64,000 nucleotides of DNA from Prionace glauca (lineage: Eukaryota > Chordata > Chondrichthyes > Carcharhiniformes > Carcharhinidae). The translations under genes were made by a program, and so were the position numbers. Below, piece after piece: positions 46,739 through 58,689 of the stretch. The DNA lies in assembly GCA_037974335.1 (NCBI GenBank), contig CM075760.1:26864402-26928401 (forward strand). The letters run 5' to 3'. The notes beneath the pieces were generated by a model that was given only the letters and a program-made list of their open reading frames with translations, was not told where the DNA came from and made no database searches. The number at the start of each line of letters is the position of its first letter. Within the stretch, counting starts at the first letter, position 1.

Positions 46739-47734
46739 CACTCCGACAGTTCGAAACTGAACAGAAGTATTTCTAAATGTTTTTCAATGCAAATGAGGGA
46801 ACAGTTTCAGTATTCAGTGTCAATATAAAGGATGAAATATGACTCATTAGCACACAGATTTTCCATTGCAACATCTCAATCGTTAGTACTTTGCAGTCTA
46901 TCACTGTCCTTCTCTTTCTGTGTTTGTTCTTGAACTGTTCCACATGTGAAATTTCCAGCTCTGATGGAATCTTGCAAATCTCACTCGGCTGATTCTAATA
47001 GATCTGCTTTCGATCGCAGAGTAAATCAGATCATTATTAATGGTTTGCTGAGATCAAATAATCTTATTTTCCTCGGCGGGAATTAAAACTACGTATCACT
47101 GGGGAAGTGCTGAACACAAACCACTGGACGACCAGTGAACATCGCTCGACAATCACCAGGCAAGACTGTTCCCTTCCTGTTGGCGAACACTTCAGCGGTC
47201 ACGGGCATTCAGATAAGCATTCGGGTAAGCATTCTCCAAGGCGGCCTTCACGACTCACGACAGTGCAGAGTCGCTGAGCAGAGACTGATAGCCAAATTTC
47301 ACACACATGAGGACGATCTCAACAGGGATCTTGGGTTCATGTCGCACTATCTGTAACCCCCGTGACTTGCTTGGGTTTGCAAAACCTCACTCACTGTACT
47401 GTCTGGAGACAATACACATCTCTTTAACCTGTGATCAGTGCTCCTTCCACTCACATTATCAGCCACTTCAGGTCTTGAACAGCAGGTTAGGTGTAAGGAT
47501 TCGCATTCTAATCAGCAATCTCTAAACTGTCTGTGCTTTATAAGCTCTGTCTGAGGCCAGAACTCTCCACTCACCTGACGAAGAGGCAGTCCCCTCGAAA
47601 GCTTGTGACTATATTATCAAATAAATCGGTTGGACTAAAACCTGGTGTTGTCAGATTTTTTACTGTGTTTACGCCAGTCCAACTCCGGCATACCCACATC
47701 ATGACTATTATCCGAAAAAGGCAGGCATGAAGAT
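46739..47734. repeat. Unpaired centre of the inverted duplication: dispersed retroelement remnants
   Basis: 47155-47400 carries 'cctgttggcgaacacttcag(c)ggtcacgggcattca' (a PVGEHFSGHGHS-like peptide) followed by 'cacatgaggacgatctcaac...gatcttgggttcatgtcgcactatctgtaa'. The end at 47560-47700 is 'tcacctgacgaagaggcag...accaaataaa-like...ggcatacccacatcatg'. This is a very common shark element whose coding remnant resembles the C-terminal part of Penelope-like elements; that family assignment is tentative. 46740-47130 shows nothing recognisable. Confidence 0.45.
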
Positions 47735-48445
47735 GTCTTTACATAGATGGGTCACTGGGTGGCGCAGTGGCTCTTTCACTGAACAGCCTTTAGTTCAACC
47801 ACATCCCACACATGACAGCGGGAACATGCCTGTCTGGGAAAGGGGGCAGCCCTATAATAGGGAAAATGGAGCCCAGCGGATGGATTTTTGAGAGCGGAAT
47901 TAAACCAAGGCAGAGGCAGTTATTTTTTTATTTAAAATTTATTTAAAAATTCAGACAATATTTTACAGGGAATTTTTTTTAAGTTAGAAAAGTGAACATA
48001 ACGATCGAGCTTCACATTGAGAACAGAACAAATGCACAGGGAATCCGTCAATATTTGTACATCTGTTACATACACCACAAAGAGAATACTGACCTTAATA
48101 GAAAGATGAATTAACAGATGTGAATAAGGAATGAGAAAAGTTTCTTATGTATACATGAAATTTAAACTACGGGAAAACTATTAACCACAGTTGCATTGTA
48201 ACAAAAAAAAAGTCTCGTATTTTTCACACTGGAAACTGATATAACGTCTACGATTGTCTCAGTTACAGATTCAGAATGATAAAATGAGAGAATGGAATAA
48301 CCGAGAGCAGATATTGCATTTGAGTCACAGAGAGATCTTGATAATCAGCCCAGAGTCAAAAAATTCAACTCATCATTTGATCTGTAAAATAAATACACAA
48401 CAATGAAGCAGATGTTCCTGATGTTGGGGCATTAATATTGGAGTT
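47735..48445 (-). pseudogene. Reverse-oriented fragment of an IgM cluster 3' end (TM2 exon and flank)
   Basis: The reverse complement follows 29345-30080 for about 700 bp: the end of the TM1-TM2 intron, the acceptor TATTTTACAG, the TM2 codons ATC AAA TGA (48381-48373), the 3' UTR with 'gacggattc(c/t)' and an AATAAA-like region, and the flank 'ggcgcagtg...cccagtgacccac'. TM1 and all C domains are absent; the copy stops at 48445 where the right arm begins. It is a relic of another IgM cluster. Confidence 0.85.
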
Positions 48446-49046
48446 TTTATTCATGGAATGTTGTCATTGGCTGAACACACCATGGTTGAATAAGAATCTG
48501 TCATTTTGCAGGAGAAAGCTATTTCTGTGAAAGTGGCCTGGTGTGAAAACTAAATTAACAAATACAGCGCGGATAAAGTACATTCTAAAACATGCTGGTG
48601 GGTAAGCTGGTGATTAGAGTTTGTATTTTTCGCTGCTGTTTAGATTTCAGGTCTGAAATTGAAGATTTATTGCTCTCATCCAAACTCTGAAAACAAATGT
48701 GAGTTATTGCCTGGATGAACATATAAAACATAATTTTGCCTCGAGTCCTGGAGTGCAGACACTGAGCAAATTCAACTGGAGGTTCTCTTGTCATTTCTGG
48801 CAGGAAATTGGGAACAGACGAGCTTAAGGACAGTTTAAATGATGTCGGTCCTTTACAGCATGTTACTGTGTGCAGCTCATTGTGTTTCTGAGGTGAGATG
48901 ATTTCTGTTTGTTCCTCAGTTCAGACTTACCTGAATCAGTGAAGGAGCAGGCTCAATCCTCCTGATGGCCGTTCCAAGTTTCATTGCTTTTAATGAATTT
49001 CAGTAACGTTATCATCAAATAACATTATTGTGACAGGGTTTCACGT

Positions 49047-49128
49047 GGTAGCGTGGCCGAGCGGTCTAAAGCGCTGGATTAAGGCTCCAGTCTCTTCGGA
49101 GGCGTGGGTTCGAATCCCACCGCTGCCA
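49047..49128 (+). tRNA. tRNA-Leu (AAG), right arm
   Basis: 82 nt, matching the left-arm gene (46061-46142) except near the D arm (CTAAAGCGC for CTAAGGCGC). Anticodon loop TTAAGGC, consensus box B. Likely functional. Confidence 0.92.
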
Positions 49129-49335
49129 AAATGGATTTGAGTTTTGGTCTCACAGTTCAGATTGAATGCAGAAATGTGTCCTGTGTCGTTTTCGTCAAGA
49201 ACAACGAACAGAAACATTGCCAGCTGAACAATTTGCTGGAGTAAAGCAGTGGGTGCAAGTGGCCTCTTTCGAGAGCACTCACACACAGTGAATTTCTGAC
49301 TGCCGAGTTAAACTGATGAAGGAGCAGCGCTCCAA

Positions 49336-49850
49336 AAGCTCGTAATTCAAAATAATTCTGTTTTACTTTAACATGGTGTTGTGAGAATGCGTTCTGTACC
49401 CACTTCAATCCAACACTGGCGTCTCCACATCATGATATAAATAACAGGATTACAAACAGTGAGACTGTATTGCCTGCCCAAGAATTAAGGTGATGGGCTT
49501 GATTTTTCTAACTGAAACTGAAATCGGATCGTGTACACATCCCATCATTCCCATTTCTACCCAGATACTTACAGAATTAATCTGGGTCTTGTGATAACCA
49601 CGGTACTACAGAAACAGGGTGATGACCTCAGGGCAAGCAGATCTGGAGAAACAACTAGACTGGCTCCAGAAGCCCATCATTTGCCCACAGTAATTGATAT
49701 TACATTGTCTCTGCTGTTTCCTCCTGTCAAAATGAATAATGATGTTTCCCACTGCATTAAAGTTTTGGGAAAAAAAAGTATTCATGACGTTTAAAGCAAA
49801 TCAAATGAACACCTGAAAATGATGCATTAACGAATAGGCAGAAATCATTT
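49336..49850. repeat. Insertion present only in the right arm
   Basis: The left arm continues 'ctccaaatcatt...' without a break, while here about 510 bp intervene. The left part, 'gctcgtaattca...acatggtgttgtgagaatgcg...ccaacactggcgtctccacatcatga', is the end of the 'accaggttaaagtccaac' repeat family. The rest is unidentified. 'aaatcat' is found near both ends. Confidence 0.6.
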
Positions 49851-49899
49851 TTCTCTTAGATATCTGGGAGACGGAAGCTTCCAGTCTGCCAGCCAGCCG

Positions 49900-49972
49900 G
49901 CCGAAATAGCTCAGTTGGGAGATCGTTAGACTGAAGATCTAAAGGTCCCTGGTTCAATCCCGGGTTTCGGCA
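49900..49972 (+). tRNA. tRNA-Phe (GAA), right arm
   Basis: 73 nt: GCCGAAATAGCTCAGTTGGG, anticodon stem-loop AGACTGAAGATCT, T arm CCTGGTTCAATCCCGGG, 3' TTTCGGC-A. The acceptor is fully paired. It has GATCG where consensus has GAGCG in the D stem. Likely functional. Confidence 0.9.
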
Positions 49973-50344
49973 GGATTCCGTTGCTGGTTTTCTGTGCTCT
50001 CTGCTAAACAGTCCTGCATTTTGTCTCGCACTGTTTTCAAACATCAATTCACACAAGCTGCAACAGACTAAATACCCACCGCAATTTCCACCCTGCCAGA
50101 TGTTGTTCTATTTCCACCTTGTTGGATTTCGCTTTTTTAAAAACTTCCTCTATTTCTAAACATTCCCAATGTTAATGAAAGGTGATGGAGGTGAAGGTTT
50201 ATCTTTGTTTCCTGATGCACACATGCCATGTAACGTCCTGAGTTTTTCCAACCTCATCACATTTCAGTGCAGATGTCAGGTCCGCTTTTACATGGCAGTG
50301 AAAATACATTTAGTTGACCTGCTGTTTCATCCAAAACAATGTAT

Positions 50345-50665
50345 ATTTGCATTACCTCTTTCGATTCCTCCAGAAGGAGGCCATTCAGCCCATCGAATCC
50401 GCACCCACAACAATCCCACCCACGCCCTATTCCCCGTAAACTCACATATTTACCCTCCTAATCCCTGTGACACTAGGATCAATTTAGCATGGCCAATCAA
50501 ACTAAAACACACTTCTTTGAATCAGACACCGGAACACCCGGAGGAAACCCACGGAGGCACGGGGAGAACGTGCAAACTCTGCACAGGCGGTGACTCGAGG
50601 ACCTGAGTCCCTGGCGCTGTGAGACATCAGTGCTAATCACTGTGCTACCGCGCTGTCCTTTCCAC
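50345..50665 (-). mobile_element. tRNA-headed SINE (right arm, mirror of 45040-45330)
   Basis: Tail at the left ('aggaggccattcagcccatcgaatccgcac'), head at the right ('cactgtgctaccgcgctgtcc'). It is an ancestral insertion shared by both arms. Confidence 0.8.
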
Positions 50666-50742
50666 TGTATTCAATGTTACTGCAGTTCACTCCATTCAAA
50701 GTATTAGCATCAATCTGTGATAAACCATCCTGTGGTATTTCT

Positions 50743-51256
50743 GCTGGAGTGCAGAGTAGGTTTACTAGGCTGATACCGGAGTTGAGGGGATTGAGCTATG
50801 AGGAGAGGCTGAATAAACTAGGCTTGTACTCGTTAGAGTTTAGAAGAATGAGGGGAGATCTCATTGAGACGTATAAGATGATGAATGGGATGGACAGGAT
50901 AGAGGTGGAGAGACTCTTCCCGCTCAGAAAAGACAGTAGGACTAGGGGGCACAGCCTCAAGATAAAGGGGGGGCGGTTTAGAACAGAGTTGAGGAGGAAC
51001 TTCTTCACTCAAAGGGTGGTGAATCTCTGGAATTCTCTGCCCGTTGAAGTGGTGGAGGCTGCCTCGCTAAATATTTTTAAGAAGCGGGTTGATGGGTTTT
51101 TGATAAGAGAGGGGATTAAGGGTTATGGGGAGAGGGCGGGAAGGTGGAGCTGAGTCACGACAGATCAGCCATGATCTTATTGAATGGCGGGGCAGGCTCG
51201 AAGGGCTAGATGGCCTACTCCTGCTCCTATTTCTTATGTTCTTATTATGTTCTCTT
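50743..51256 (+). mobile_element. 5'-truncated CR1/L2-type LINE 3' end, right arm only
   Basis: A single open frame codes QSRFTRLIPELRGLSYEERL, LGLYSLEFRRMRGDLIETYK, TRGHSLKIKGGRF, RRNFFTQRVVNLWNSLP and FKKRVDGFLI, ending near 51153. The 3' UTR reads 'gccatgatcttattgaatggcggggcaggctcgaagggc'. The left arm lacks it: there 'ctgctgaataacatt' runs straight on to 'aaattaccaccgttaatggacc'. It is therefore younger than the inverted duplication. Confidence 0.85.
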
Positions 51257-51750
51257 ATTAAATTATCAGCGTTAATGGACCATCCAATGTTGGACGCCAT
51301 TGATTTGAAACTTTGCTGCTTTTCTGGGTGAACTCCAGCTCTCCATTCCTCCCGCAATGTCACCGCTCAAACTGAGTCTTTCTCCTTCCCACATTGTTAA
51401 ACTCAGTTATTGGTTTCTGAGTGAAAACTGCCTCCATTTCACAGGGGGTGGGAGAGTTTACTATTTCATTCAATTAAAAGTTTTCTTGTCATGGAAGCAG
51501 AGATTTGGACCGAGATCTGCAGATATTTGTGTCAGTAGAAACAATAAATCTTCCCCCATTAACAGCTAGATTTTAACCGCATCAGCATTTCGTACCATCA
51601 GCCCTTTCTCGCCTATCGCTCTCTTAATTTCTTTTTGATTCTTTACATGTGACTTTTCCAATTCCGACACAAACAAATAAATCTCCCTAATATTGATTCT
51701 GACAGGTGCAGACAGAGAAGTAACGCAGAATTATTGTAATAAAATCTACA

Positions 51751-51822
51751 TTCCCTGACCGGGAGTCGAACCCAGGCGACAGTACTGAGAGCGCCGAATC
51801 CTAACCACTAGACCACCAGGAA
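51751..51822 (-). pseudogene. tRNA-Glu relic (right arm)
   Basis: Mirror of 44372-44443. The D arm and T arm are recognisable and the anticodon position reads CTC, but the 3' half of the anticodon stem no longer pairs. Confidence 0.75.
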
Positions 51823-53000
51823 AGCTGACACAAATATTTTAAAATGTTGATTTATCCATGAATCACCTGATTTTTATTGCATTTCGGACTTTTTATTCAC
51901 CAATTGCAAATTTATCCTTCACATTTTATCCTTCACAAAGACCTTGTTTTTGTCAAAACTGAGTATGTCATGTTTCTATTTAGATGAGAAAACACCACGC
52001 TGGTTAGTAATATACTGTATACACTCTCTCAGAAATGACTGAACTGGACCCAGTCTGTATTCATATTAGTACAGGTGCTGTATCGATATCTGGTGCATTC
52101 GGCTCTGTCTCTGTGTTACTGCACAAAACCCGTCCCTCATTTATATTATAACAGATCATATTAGTTGGATTCACCATGCAAAAATTGCCCGTTACTTTCC
52201 CTTAGAGTATGTGGATTAGCCATGGTAAATGTGTGGGGCTAATGGGGATAGGGCAGAGGGGACGACCTGGGTGGGATACAGACTCGATGGGCCAGATAAC
52301 CTTTCTTCTGAACTGTAGGAATTCTATGGTTCTATGTCTAAGAAATATCATAGACATTTGCGTGCTTATTTATTTTAAATAATCTATTTTCTAATAACCC
52401 CCTTTGGTGAAATGATTTTTTAAAGCAATTCCCTTCAGTTTTCCCAGTCATAACCTTCACCCCATCTCTGCCTTCCCTGAGTGCATGGAAACACCAAACA
52501 GTTCATGTGTTTCAACTGAAGAACATTTAATATGTAAGCTTTTATTGACAACCATTCAGTTGTGTGTTCTTGCAAACAAAATGATTTCAGCCTCACTATT
52601 TTGTTCCCGGTGTTGATTTATCTGTCTTTAGAGATCTGTTGGAAAACGGATAGACTGACAATGTGTGACAGCAATACTCACAACGGTTTCAACTCTCTTC
52701 AGTTCAGCAACACATTGTTAATCAATGTTCCTTTCTTTTGCCAAGGTGCATGAACCAAAATGTTTGCCTTCATTCGAATTTTTTAACATGCATAAAAAGG
52801 ACAATAACCATATAATTTGTAAGAAAAGATGAAGTCATCTTGTTTGTTCAGAGACTGTGATTAATGTTCCTCAGCACACGGTTTAATTGTTCCAATGGGG
52901 ACATTAGAAGATTTATAAATAGGAAATTTCACACTGTGTGCAATATTGTTTAACTGGGAGTGTTCTCTAGTACAGTCAGCGATCGTTGAATTTCAGAGCC

Positions 53001-53097
53001 ATGTTCTGGATTATACCACTTGAGCTTCGTATTCTTTGGGTATTTTACGATATCCAAAGGATTTACTACCCTGTCCTTGCCGTAGTTGGTGTCACTG
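53001..53097 (+). CDS. GPR139-like GPCR, right copy, exon 1
   Basis: ATG at 53001 codes MFWIIPLELRILWVFYDIQR then IYYPVLAVVGVT and ends at donor GTAAGT, phase 1. An in-frame TAG lies about 40 bp upstream, which supports this start. It differs from the left copy by a single residue (Leu for Pro). Confidence 0.82.
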
Positions 53098-53663
53098 GTA
53101 AGTCATATTTCTCTGTGTTCATTGTCCTTGTCCATGTTACCCAGTTATTGATATCATTCTGTGTAACCTTCATGGTTTGTTGCTGTATGCCCTGGAAACA
53201 TTTCTCCTTGCCACACAGCTATCCTCACACTACCTGACATTCACTTTCAATCTTTCCACTTTACGGTTGCCGTTATGTAACATGATTTCCAGTGTTATGT
53301 TTCACAGCCAATTCCAAATCAGCTGATTTAACATCTTCAACTGCACAGCCTTCAGCACAATCAAAGCAGAGTCATCCAGACCAGGAATATTTGCTCCAAA
53401 CCTACTGGCACCATTGTGTCCCCCATATACAAATCTGAAGAAGGCAGCAAATTCGAGATTTTATTAATTGGTGAATGTGGCTTCTTGCTACATCATTGCG
53501 GGGCTTTTCTGCTGTGAACTTTGTCTCGAGCAGAATAGGTGAACTCAGTCTATTCTGAGGTGGATTTAATAAAAATGTTTCAGCTGTTACCAAGGATCCT
53601 GAGAGATTGCTTCTCTTGTGCTCAGTCTAAAATACGAGTGAATTGTATTTATCTTCCTTACAG

Positions 53664-54559
53664 TGAATGTATTGACGATTCTTATCCTGTCGCGAGGGAA
53701 GTGTGGTCTTTCTAAAAGTGTGATACGTTACCTCATTTCCATGTCAGCGGCGGATCTACTGGTCATTATCATCGATCTCATTTTGAGGCAAATTCCCATG
53801 AAGTTTCCATTTTTAATCATTTACCAATTTAAAATATGTAATATCCATGCTGTCTTTCTTTATGCAGTCACTGATTGCTCTGTCTGGTTCACTGTCACAT
53901 TCACCTTTGATCGATTTGTGGCTATTACTTGTCAGAAGCTGAAAATAAAATACTGCAATGAGAAAACTGCAACAGTGGTTCTCGGAACTGTGAGTGTGCT
54001 ATTCAGTGTAAAGAACATTTTCTGGTATTTCATGTATGGTGATAGATATGCGTTACAGAATATTCCCCATTTTTGTTATGTTGGCAATGATGCCCACTAT
54101 TCTGCAGCATGGGGAGTGGTTGAAAATCTGCATTATATTTTAACTCCGTTCATTCCTTTTTTGTTGATTCTGTTGCTGAATGTTTTCACCATTAAACACA
54201 TTCTAGGGTCCACCAAATTCCGCAGGAGACTTCAGAGCCACAAGCGTATGGATACTTCAAAGGACCCAGAGACAGTGAAGAGAAGAAAATCCATTATCTT
54301 ACTGTTTGCTCTATCAGGAAATTTTATCCTGCTATGGTCAATCTTACTTATCCACTCCTTTTGTGAACGATTATATAATTTAAACTTAATTCATTTTTAT
54401 ATCCCTGCATTTGTGCTGGAATTGGGATTTATGCTCCAACTCCTGAGTTGCTGCACCAATACATACATTTATGCAGTGACCCAGACACAATTCAGAGAGG
54501 ACCTGAAGAATGTGATCAGATTTCCGTTTAATGCAATTGTGAAATTACTTACTGAATAA
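53664..54559 (+). CDS. GPR139-like class A GPCR, right copy, exon 2
   Basis: Acceptor CTTCCTTACAG, then VNVLTILILSRGKCGLSKSV. The motifs are as in the left copy: SAADLL (TM2), FTFDRFVAI (end of TM3), VKRRKSIILLFALSGNF (start of TM6, with the conserved Gly), CCTNTYIYAVTQTQF (TM7), and a short C-tail ending IVKLLTE. The exon length (896 bp) is identical in both copies. About two dozen residues differ, clustered in TM2-loop 1 and loop 2. It is uninterrupted and probably an expressed receptor coupling at the plasma membrane; the ligand is unknown. Confidence 0.87.
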
Positions 54560-55869
54560 CAGATTTCTTCTTCAACAACAGGAAGCCCCCAAGCAGAATT
54601 TCTCATGGGAAGATCACTTTGCCCAAAGTTAAGTCTGATCTTCCAAGGGTGGAAGTTGACTCTCAGTGCCATTCCCATCAACCGGGAGGGGCACTTAAAG
54701 GCAGTTGATAGGTTATTAGTAAAGAATCATGGCAATGGATCCGCGTGGTTATGAGGGACGTTCCTATCAGGGCCTGTTTCCTATCAATTCTGTTTGGGAG
54801 ATACCCTCCCATGGGAATGCTTCAATCATCTACAAGCCATAAAACCCCAACCATTGCAAGAAAAAAAATCAATTCCCAGCACACCACGAACTTCAGAAAG
54901 AATTCCAGGCACTCCAGCTCCTGCTCTCCATCTCCGCCAATGAGAAACTCAGGGCCTGAAACAGACACAGCGGGTTTAGCCTCTCGACCACATTGTCTCC
55001 CAGTAAAGGGAACTCGGGCTACAATGCTGGTGGTGGAAGAGGCGAGCTTCCGTCTGCAGAAACTCACTCACTTAGGAGGCTGAGCAGGACGAACCAGACC
55101 CAGCATTGAAACGAGCCGTTGATGTCATCTATATGGATATCTGTAAGGTGTTTAACAAAGATTCAGAAAATAGCACTTGCCCCAATTTTTGTCCATTTCT
55201 CTATAACTGCAGTTGTATAATTTCATTAAAGACATAACGGTTTGTAAAAGTCCTATGGCTGTGAGATTATGTACTGCATTAACATTTAATAAAAACAATT
55301 TGAAATGAGTCAGGTGATTTGAAAATATTTTCCAAATTTGCAAACGCAATAATCGCTATAATTCAGAACAGCGAAAGCATGGACGTGTTTAGAATTGTAT
55401 GTGCGCAGAAAGCTGCCACACCAGCAGAGAATGTCTATTGCTGTTTATATTACAAGTACAGGTTTTATCAATATATAAAATACACAGCAAGTCGGTAATA
55501 ATCAGTACAATATGGATAGTCTAAAACTTTTAAAGAACGGTGCTTTTAAATCTGCAAAATGCTGAGGTGGAAAGCAGATAGTTTGAAGTGACGAAAATCT
55601 GTTGTGTGTTTACCTCGTAAGTTTCACAGTATCAGCAATGACCAGATTGGACAGTTTTGGAAATTAAAAAAATCACATGAAAAACCTGTGAGACTATTTC
55701 ACCTCACTGTCGATTTCTTGTTCCAGATAACAACAATTAGTGTTTCATTGGCTGAAGGAGTCATTCATGTTCTTTCTGGACATGACTTTTCTCCAACAAA
55801 TATTCCTTGTGTATATATTTTTTTTAAATTATGAAGTGGAAAGGCGGGCTAAATGTTCCATCGCTATCT

Positions 55870-55940
55870 TCCCTAATGGTCCATCTGTTTGGAATCAGCC
55901 CTCCCACCATCGCGGCCTGGGTTTAATTCGGGTCAGGGAA
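55870..55940 (+). pseudogene. tRNA-Glu relic
   Basis: 'tccctaatggtcc' at the start and 'gcggcctgggtttaattc' with 'gggtcagggaa' at the end align with tRNA-Glu. The D and anticodon arms are eroded. The flanks (55990-56110) resemble those at 35850-35990, another sign of duplicated tRNA-bearing segments. 54560-55860 has no gene that I can support. Confidence 0.65.
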
Positions 55941-56799
55941 TGACAATTTGTTGATTGCGTGCAGCAGATGAACGAAGAGGACCTGGAATTGCTTCCTGAT
56001 TGAAAACAGGAGCGATAGCTCCAGTGACTCGAGTTCTCTTGTTGGTCAGTCATGCTTGCATTTCAATGTTGTCTCTTTCAGAGATATTCATTCAGAATAA
56101 AGATGTTGGTGTTAAATAAATGTATTGAAGTTAAAGGTTGAATCAAAAGAACGGAAAAATGCAATTTGATTTGATAAGATTTATTTTCGCTGCTCATTTT
56201 CGTATCAGCAAATCGTCATTTTCTGCAAAAGGAGAGTATGATGTTGGATAAGTGATCAGAGAGCGCCCTCCCGTGGACAGTACAGCATTGGAAACAGGCG
56301 CAGAAACCAGACCCAAAATATCTGCACTCAGAGACACACCAAATACAGCCACACACTGGACAAGAGTCAACTTCCGTTCAACATCCACACTGTTAGCACC
56401 ATTTAGAGTTTTGAAGGTTTCAGTCAATTTGCCTCTTACTCTTTTGAACTCTCTGGCTACAAACCTGACATCATTATCCTTTTCTCATAAGATAACCCAA
56501 ACATAGCTGGCAATGGTTTAGTGAAACTCCTCTGAACTATTATTTTAACACATTAACTTTTTTTTAAGATAAGGAGACAAGAACTGTGCACAATATTCGA
56601 GATATGCCCACTGCCCTCGCCAACGGCCAAATTTCCGATCTATCTTTGTGCCGTTAGCACATTTAGCATTTATATCTTCACTCTCTTCATCACTGCAGAA
56701 ATCATCCCAATTATATGTTTCTTCACAAATTCAGCCAGAATGTATTTGTTCAGGTCAGATCCAGTTTAATTAACTTGTTTGAGTTTTATGCTGAGTAAC

Positions 56800-57460
56800 A
56801 GATAGTTTGTGAGTGTATTTCTCTTAATAGGCGTCCAAAAGTCATGTGATACTGTGCTGCACCGCAGCCTTGTGAGTAACTGTGGAGATCAGAGAATAAA
56901 ATGGATAGGAGCAACATGGATAGGAAATTGCCTGAGTGCCAGGAAACAATTCGTAGCTGTTTTTCGGAGTAGAACAAATCTTGCAGTCATGTTGCCGGGA
57001 AAAGGTTATATGAACATTAAAATTCACGACATAGTAATGCCCGAGAGCTTGAAGTGGAGGCCAGACTTTCAAAATCTGTGAACGATCCAAAACTTGGAAA
57101 CATTGCCAACCATCAGTAAATCATTCAGAACTTCTGAACGCAAAAAGAAACTAATTGGTGGAATGGATGAGTAATTTGGATATTTATCCTATTGCAGAGA
57201 AAAGTTCCATGATTAGTTTTGTTCAGCAGAATTTGAAGAGAAAAATGGAAATAATGAAAAGGCCATGAAAGTGAATATAGACGCCGAGGGACTGGAGTGA
57301 ATATGTGTATAAACCGTTCATGATGCAAGATAGGTTCAGACAGAAAAAGGGAATAGGTTTTTTTTGTCTATTGGGGAAAAGAATGCAGAAGCAAGGAAGT
57401 TGTGCTATTTTTGTAGCTAACACATGGAAAATAGTCAGCCGAAAAAATCGTTCCAATTTT
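56800..57460 (+). mobile_element. Old LINE reverse-transcriptase relic
   Basis: One frame carries DTVLHRSLVSNCGDQRIKWI, then NWIxxxLSARKQFVAV-like text (FDTVPHxxL...WI..WLSxRKQxVxV of CR1-like RT). Further on come 'actttcaaaatctgtgaacgatccaaaacttgg' (the FADDTKLG region) and 'gcagagaaaagttc'. Many frame breaks. 56460-56680 is a reverse LINE tail scrap. Confidence 0.6.
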
Positions 57461-58060
57461 GGGCACCGAACGTAAGGCAGGATGTAAAGTCAATAGGCTG
57501 GAAGCAGGGAAGAAAAACACGAGAATAATTCCAGAGATCAGAAACTTCGGTGGCGAAAATATTTTGGAGAGGTTCGGACTAATTTCCTTGACTGAAAGTT
57601 GCTGATGTGACTTTAATGAGACATTCAAAATCCTGAGGGGTCTTGATAGAGTAGATAGAGAGAAACTGGTCAATGACAGAAAGATCTTGACACAGAGGGC
57701 GCGGGTTGTAGTAAATTGGTGGAAGAAACATGGAGACATCACGAAAAACATTGTCAGACAGTGAGTGATCCAGATCTGGAATGTGCTGTTTGAGAGTGTG
57801 GTGCAGGCAGAGCCAATTAATGGGTTCAAAATGGGATTGGATAATTGTCTGAAAATGAACAAAATGCTAGACTGTGGGGTACAGAGTGTTCTTGGATGAA
57901 TTGCTCCTTTAGAGGACCAAAACATACATGACGCTTCAAAATGGCTTTCTTCTCTGCTGCAAGTACTTTATCAATGTTGAAAGGAAGATAGTAGCACAGA
58001 GGTAACGTCTCTGCGAAAGTAATTCCGAGGGTTGGCAAATTTCTCAAGATATATATTCAA
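57461..58060 (+). repeat. Dispersed LINE-derived repeat, copy of 30731-31325
   Basis: Collinear with 30731-31325 in the same orientation from 'accgaacgtaaggcagg' to 'gcaaatttctcaagatata'. 58060-58690 shows only a short scrap of a common repeat at 58290-58330. Confidence 0.6.
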
Positions 58061-58689
58061 ATCCAACTACAAAAGGTTCTAAAATGCAATTACAGTTTTG
58101 AATTTACAGATCGTTTCCGTAATTGCGGACATGACAAGAAATATATCAGATTCTCTAACATTCTGCCGAAAGGAAAACCTTCCATCATTCCCCAGTTTAG
58201 CCCAGAGGTGACTCCAGGCGCACACGTGTTTGGCGATTACGTGCCTTCTATGATGTCTAGAAAACCAGTAAATTCAATGTATTAGTGATTGCCAATATAT
58301 GCTGGCCTTACCAGCTGGATATACAGCTCACCAAAGAATAAGAAACAGCAACTGAAATCAGCATTTCACAACACCTGCAATAGCAAAAGTCGTCCAGGAG
58401 ATGGCAGTGAAACTGTGCTCTTTGGTACGACATGACACAGATGATCATCTCAGTTATTTCTGTAGTAGACTCAGTCTTTGTCCATCCTAAACGTGACCCA
58501 GTTTCTCTGACACGAAATGATATTTCTGATTATCTGGCAATAATTCTCAGTTGATTCTGTATTCAGCAAAATCCCAGTTGTTACAATACTGCACCAAGCC
58601 TCATTGCTCCATTTATTCTGGCAGTTGTGACAGCACGGAATTAATTCTCGCCTAATGTCATGAAACTCCATATCTCCGCTGTTACTTCA

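Larger units (their letters stand above)
48451..54559 (+). repeat. Right arm of a large inverted duplication
   Basis: Mirror of 41631-46738. It is about 1 kb longer, mainly because of two later insertions: 49336-49850 and 50743-51256. Confidence 0.9.
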
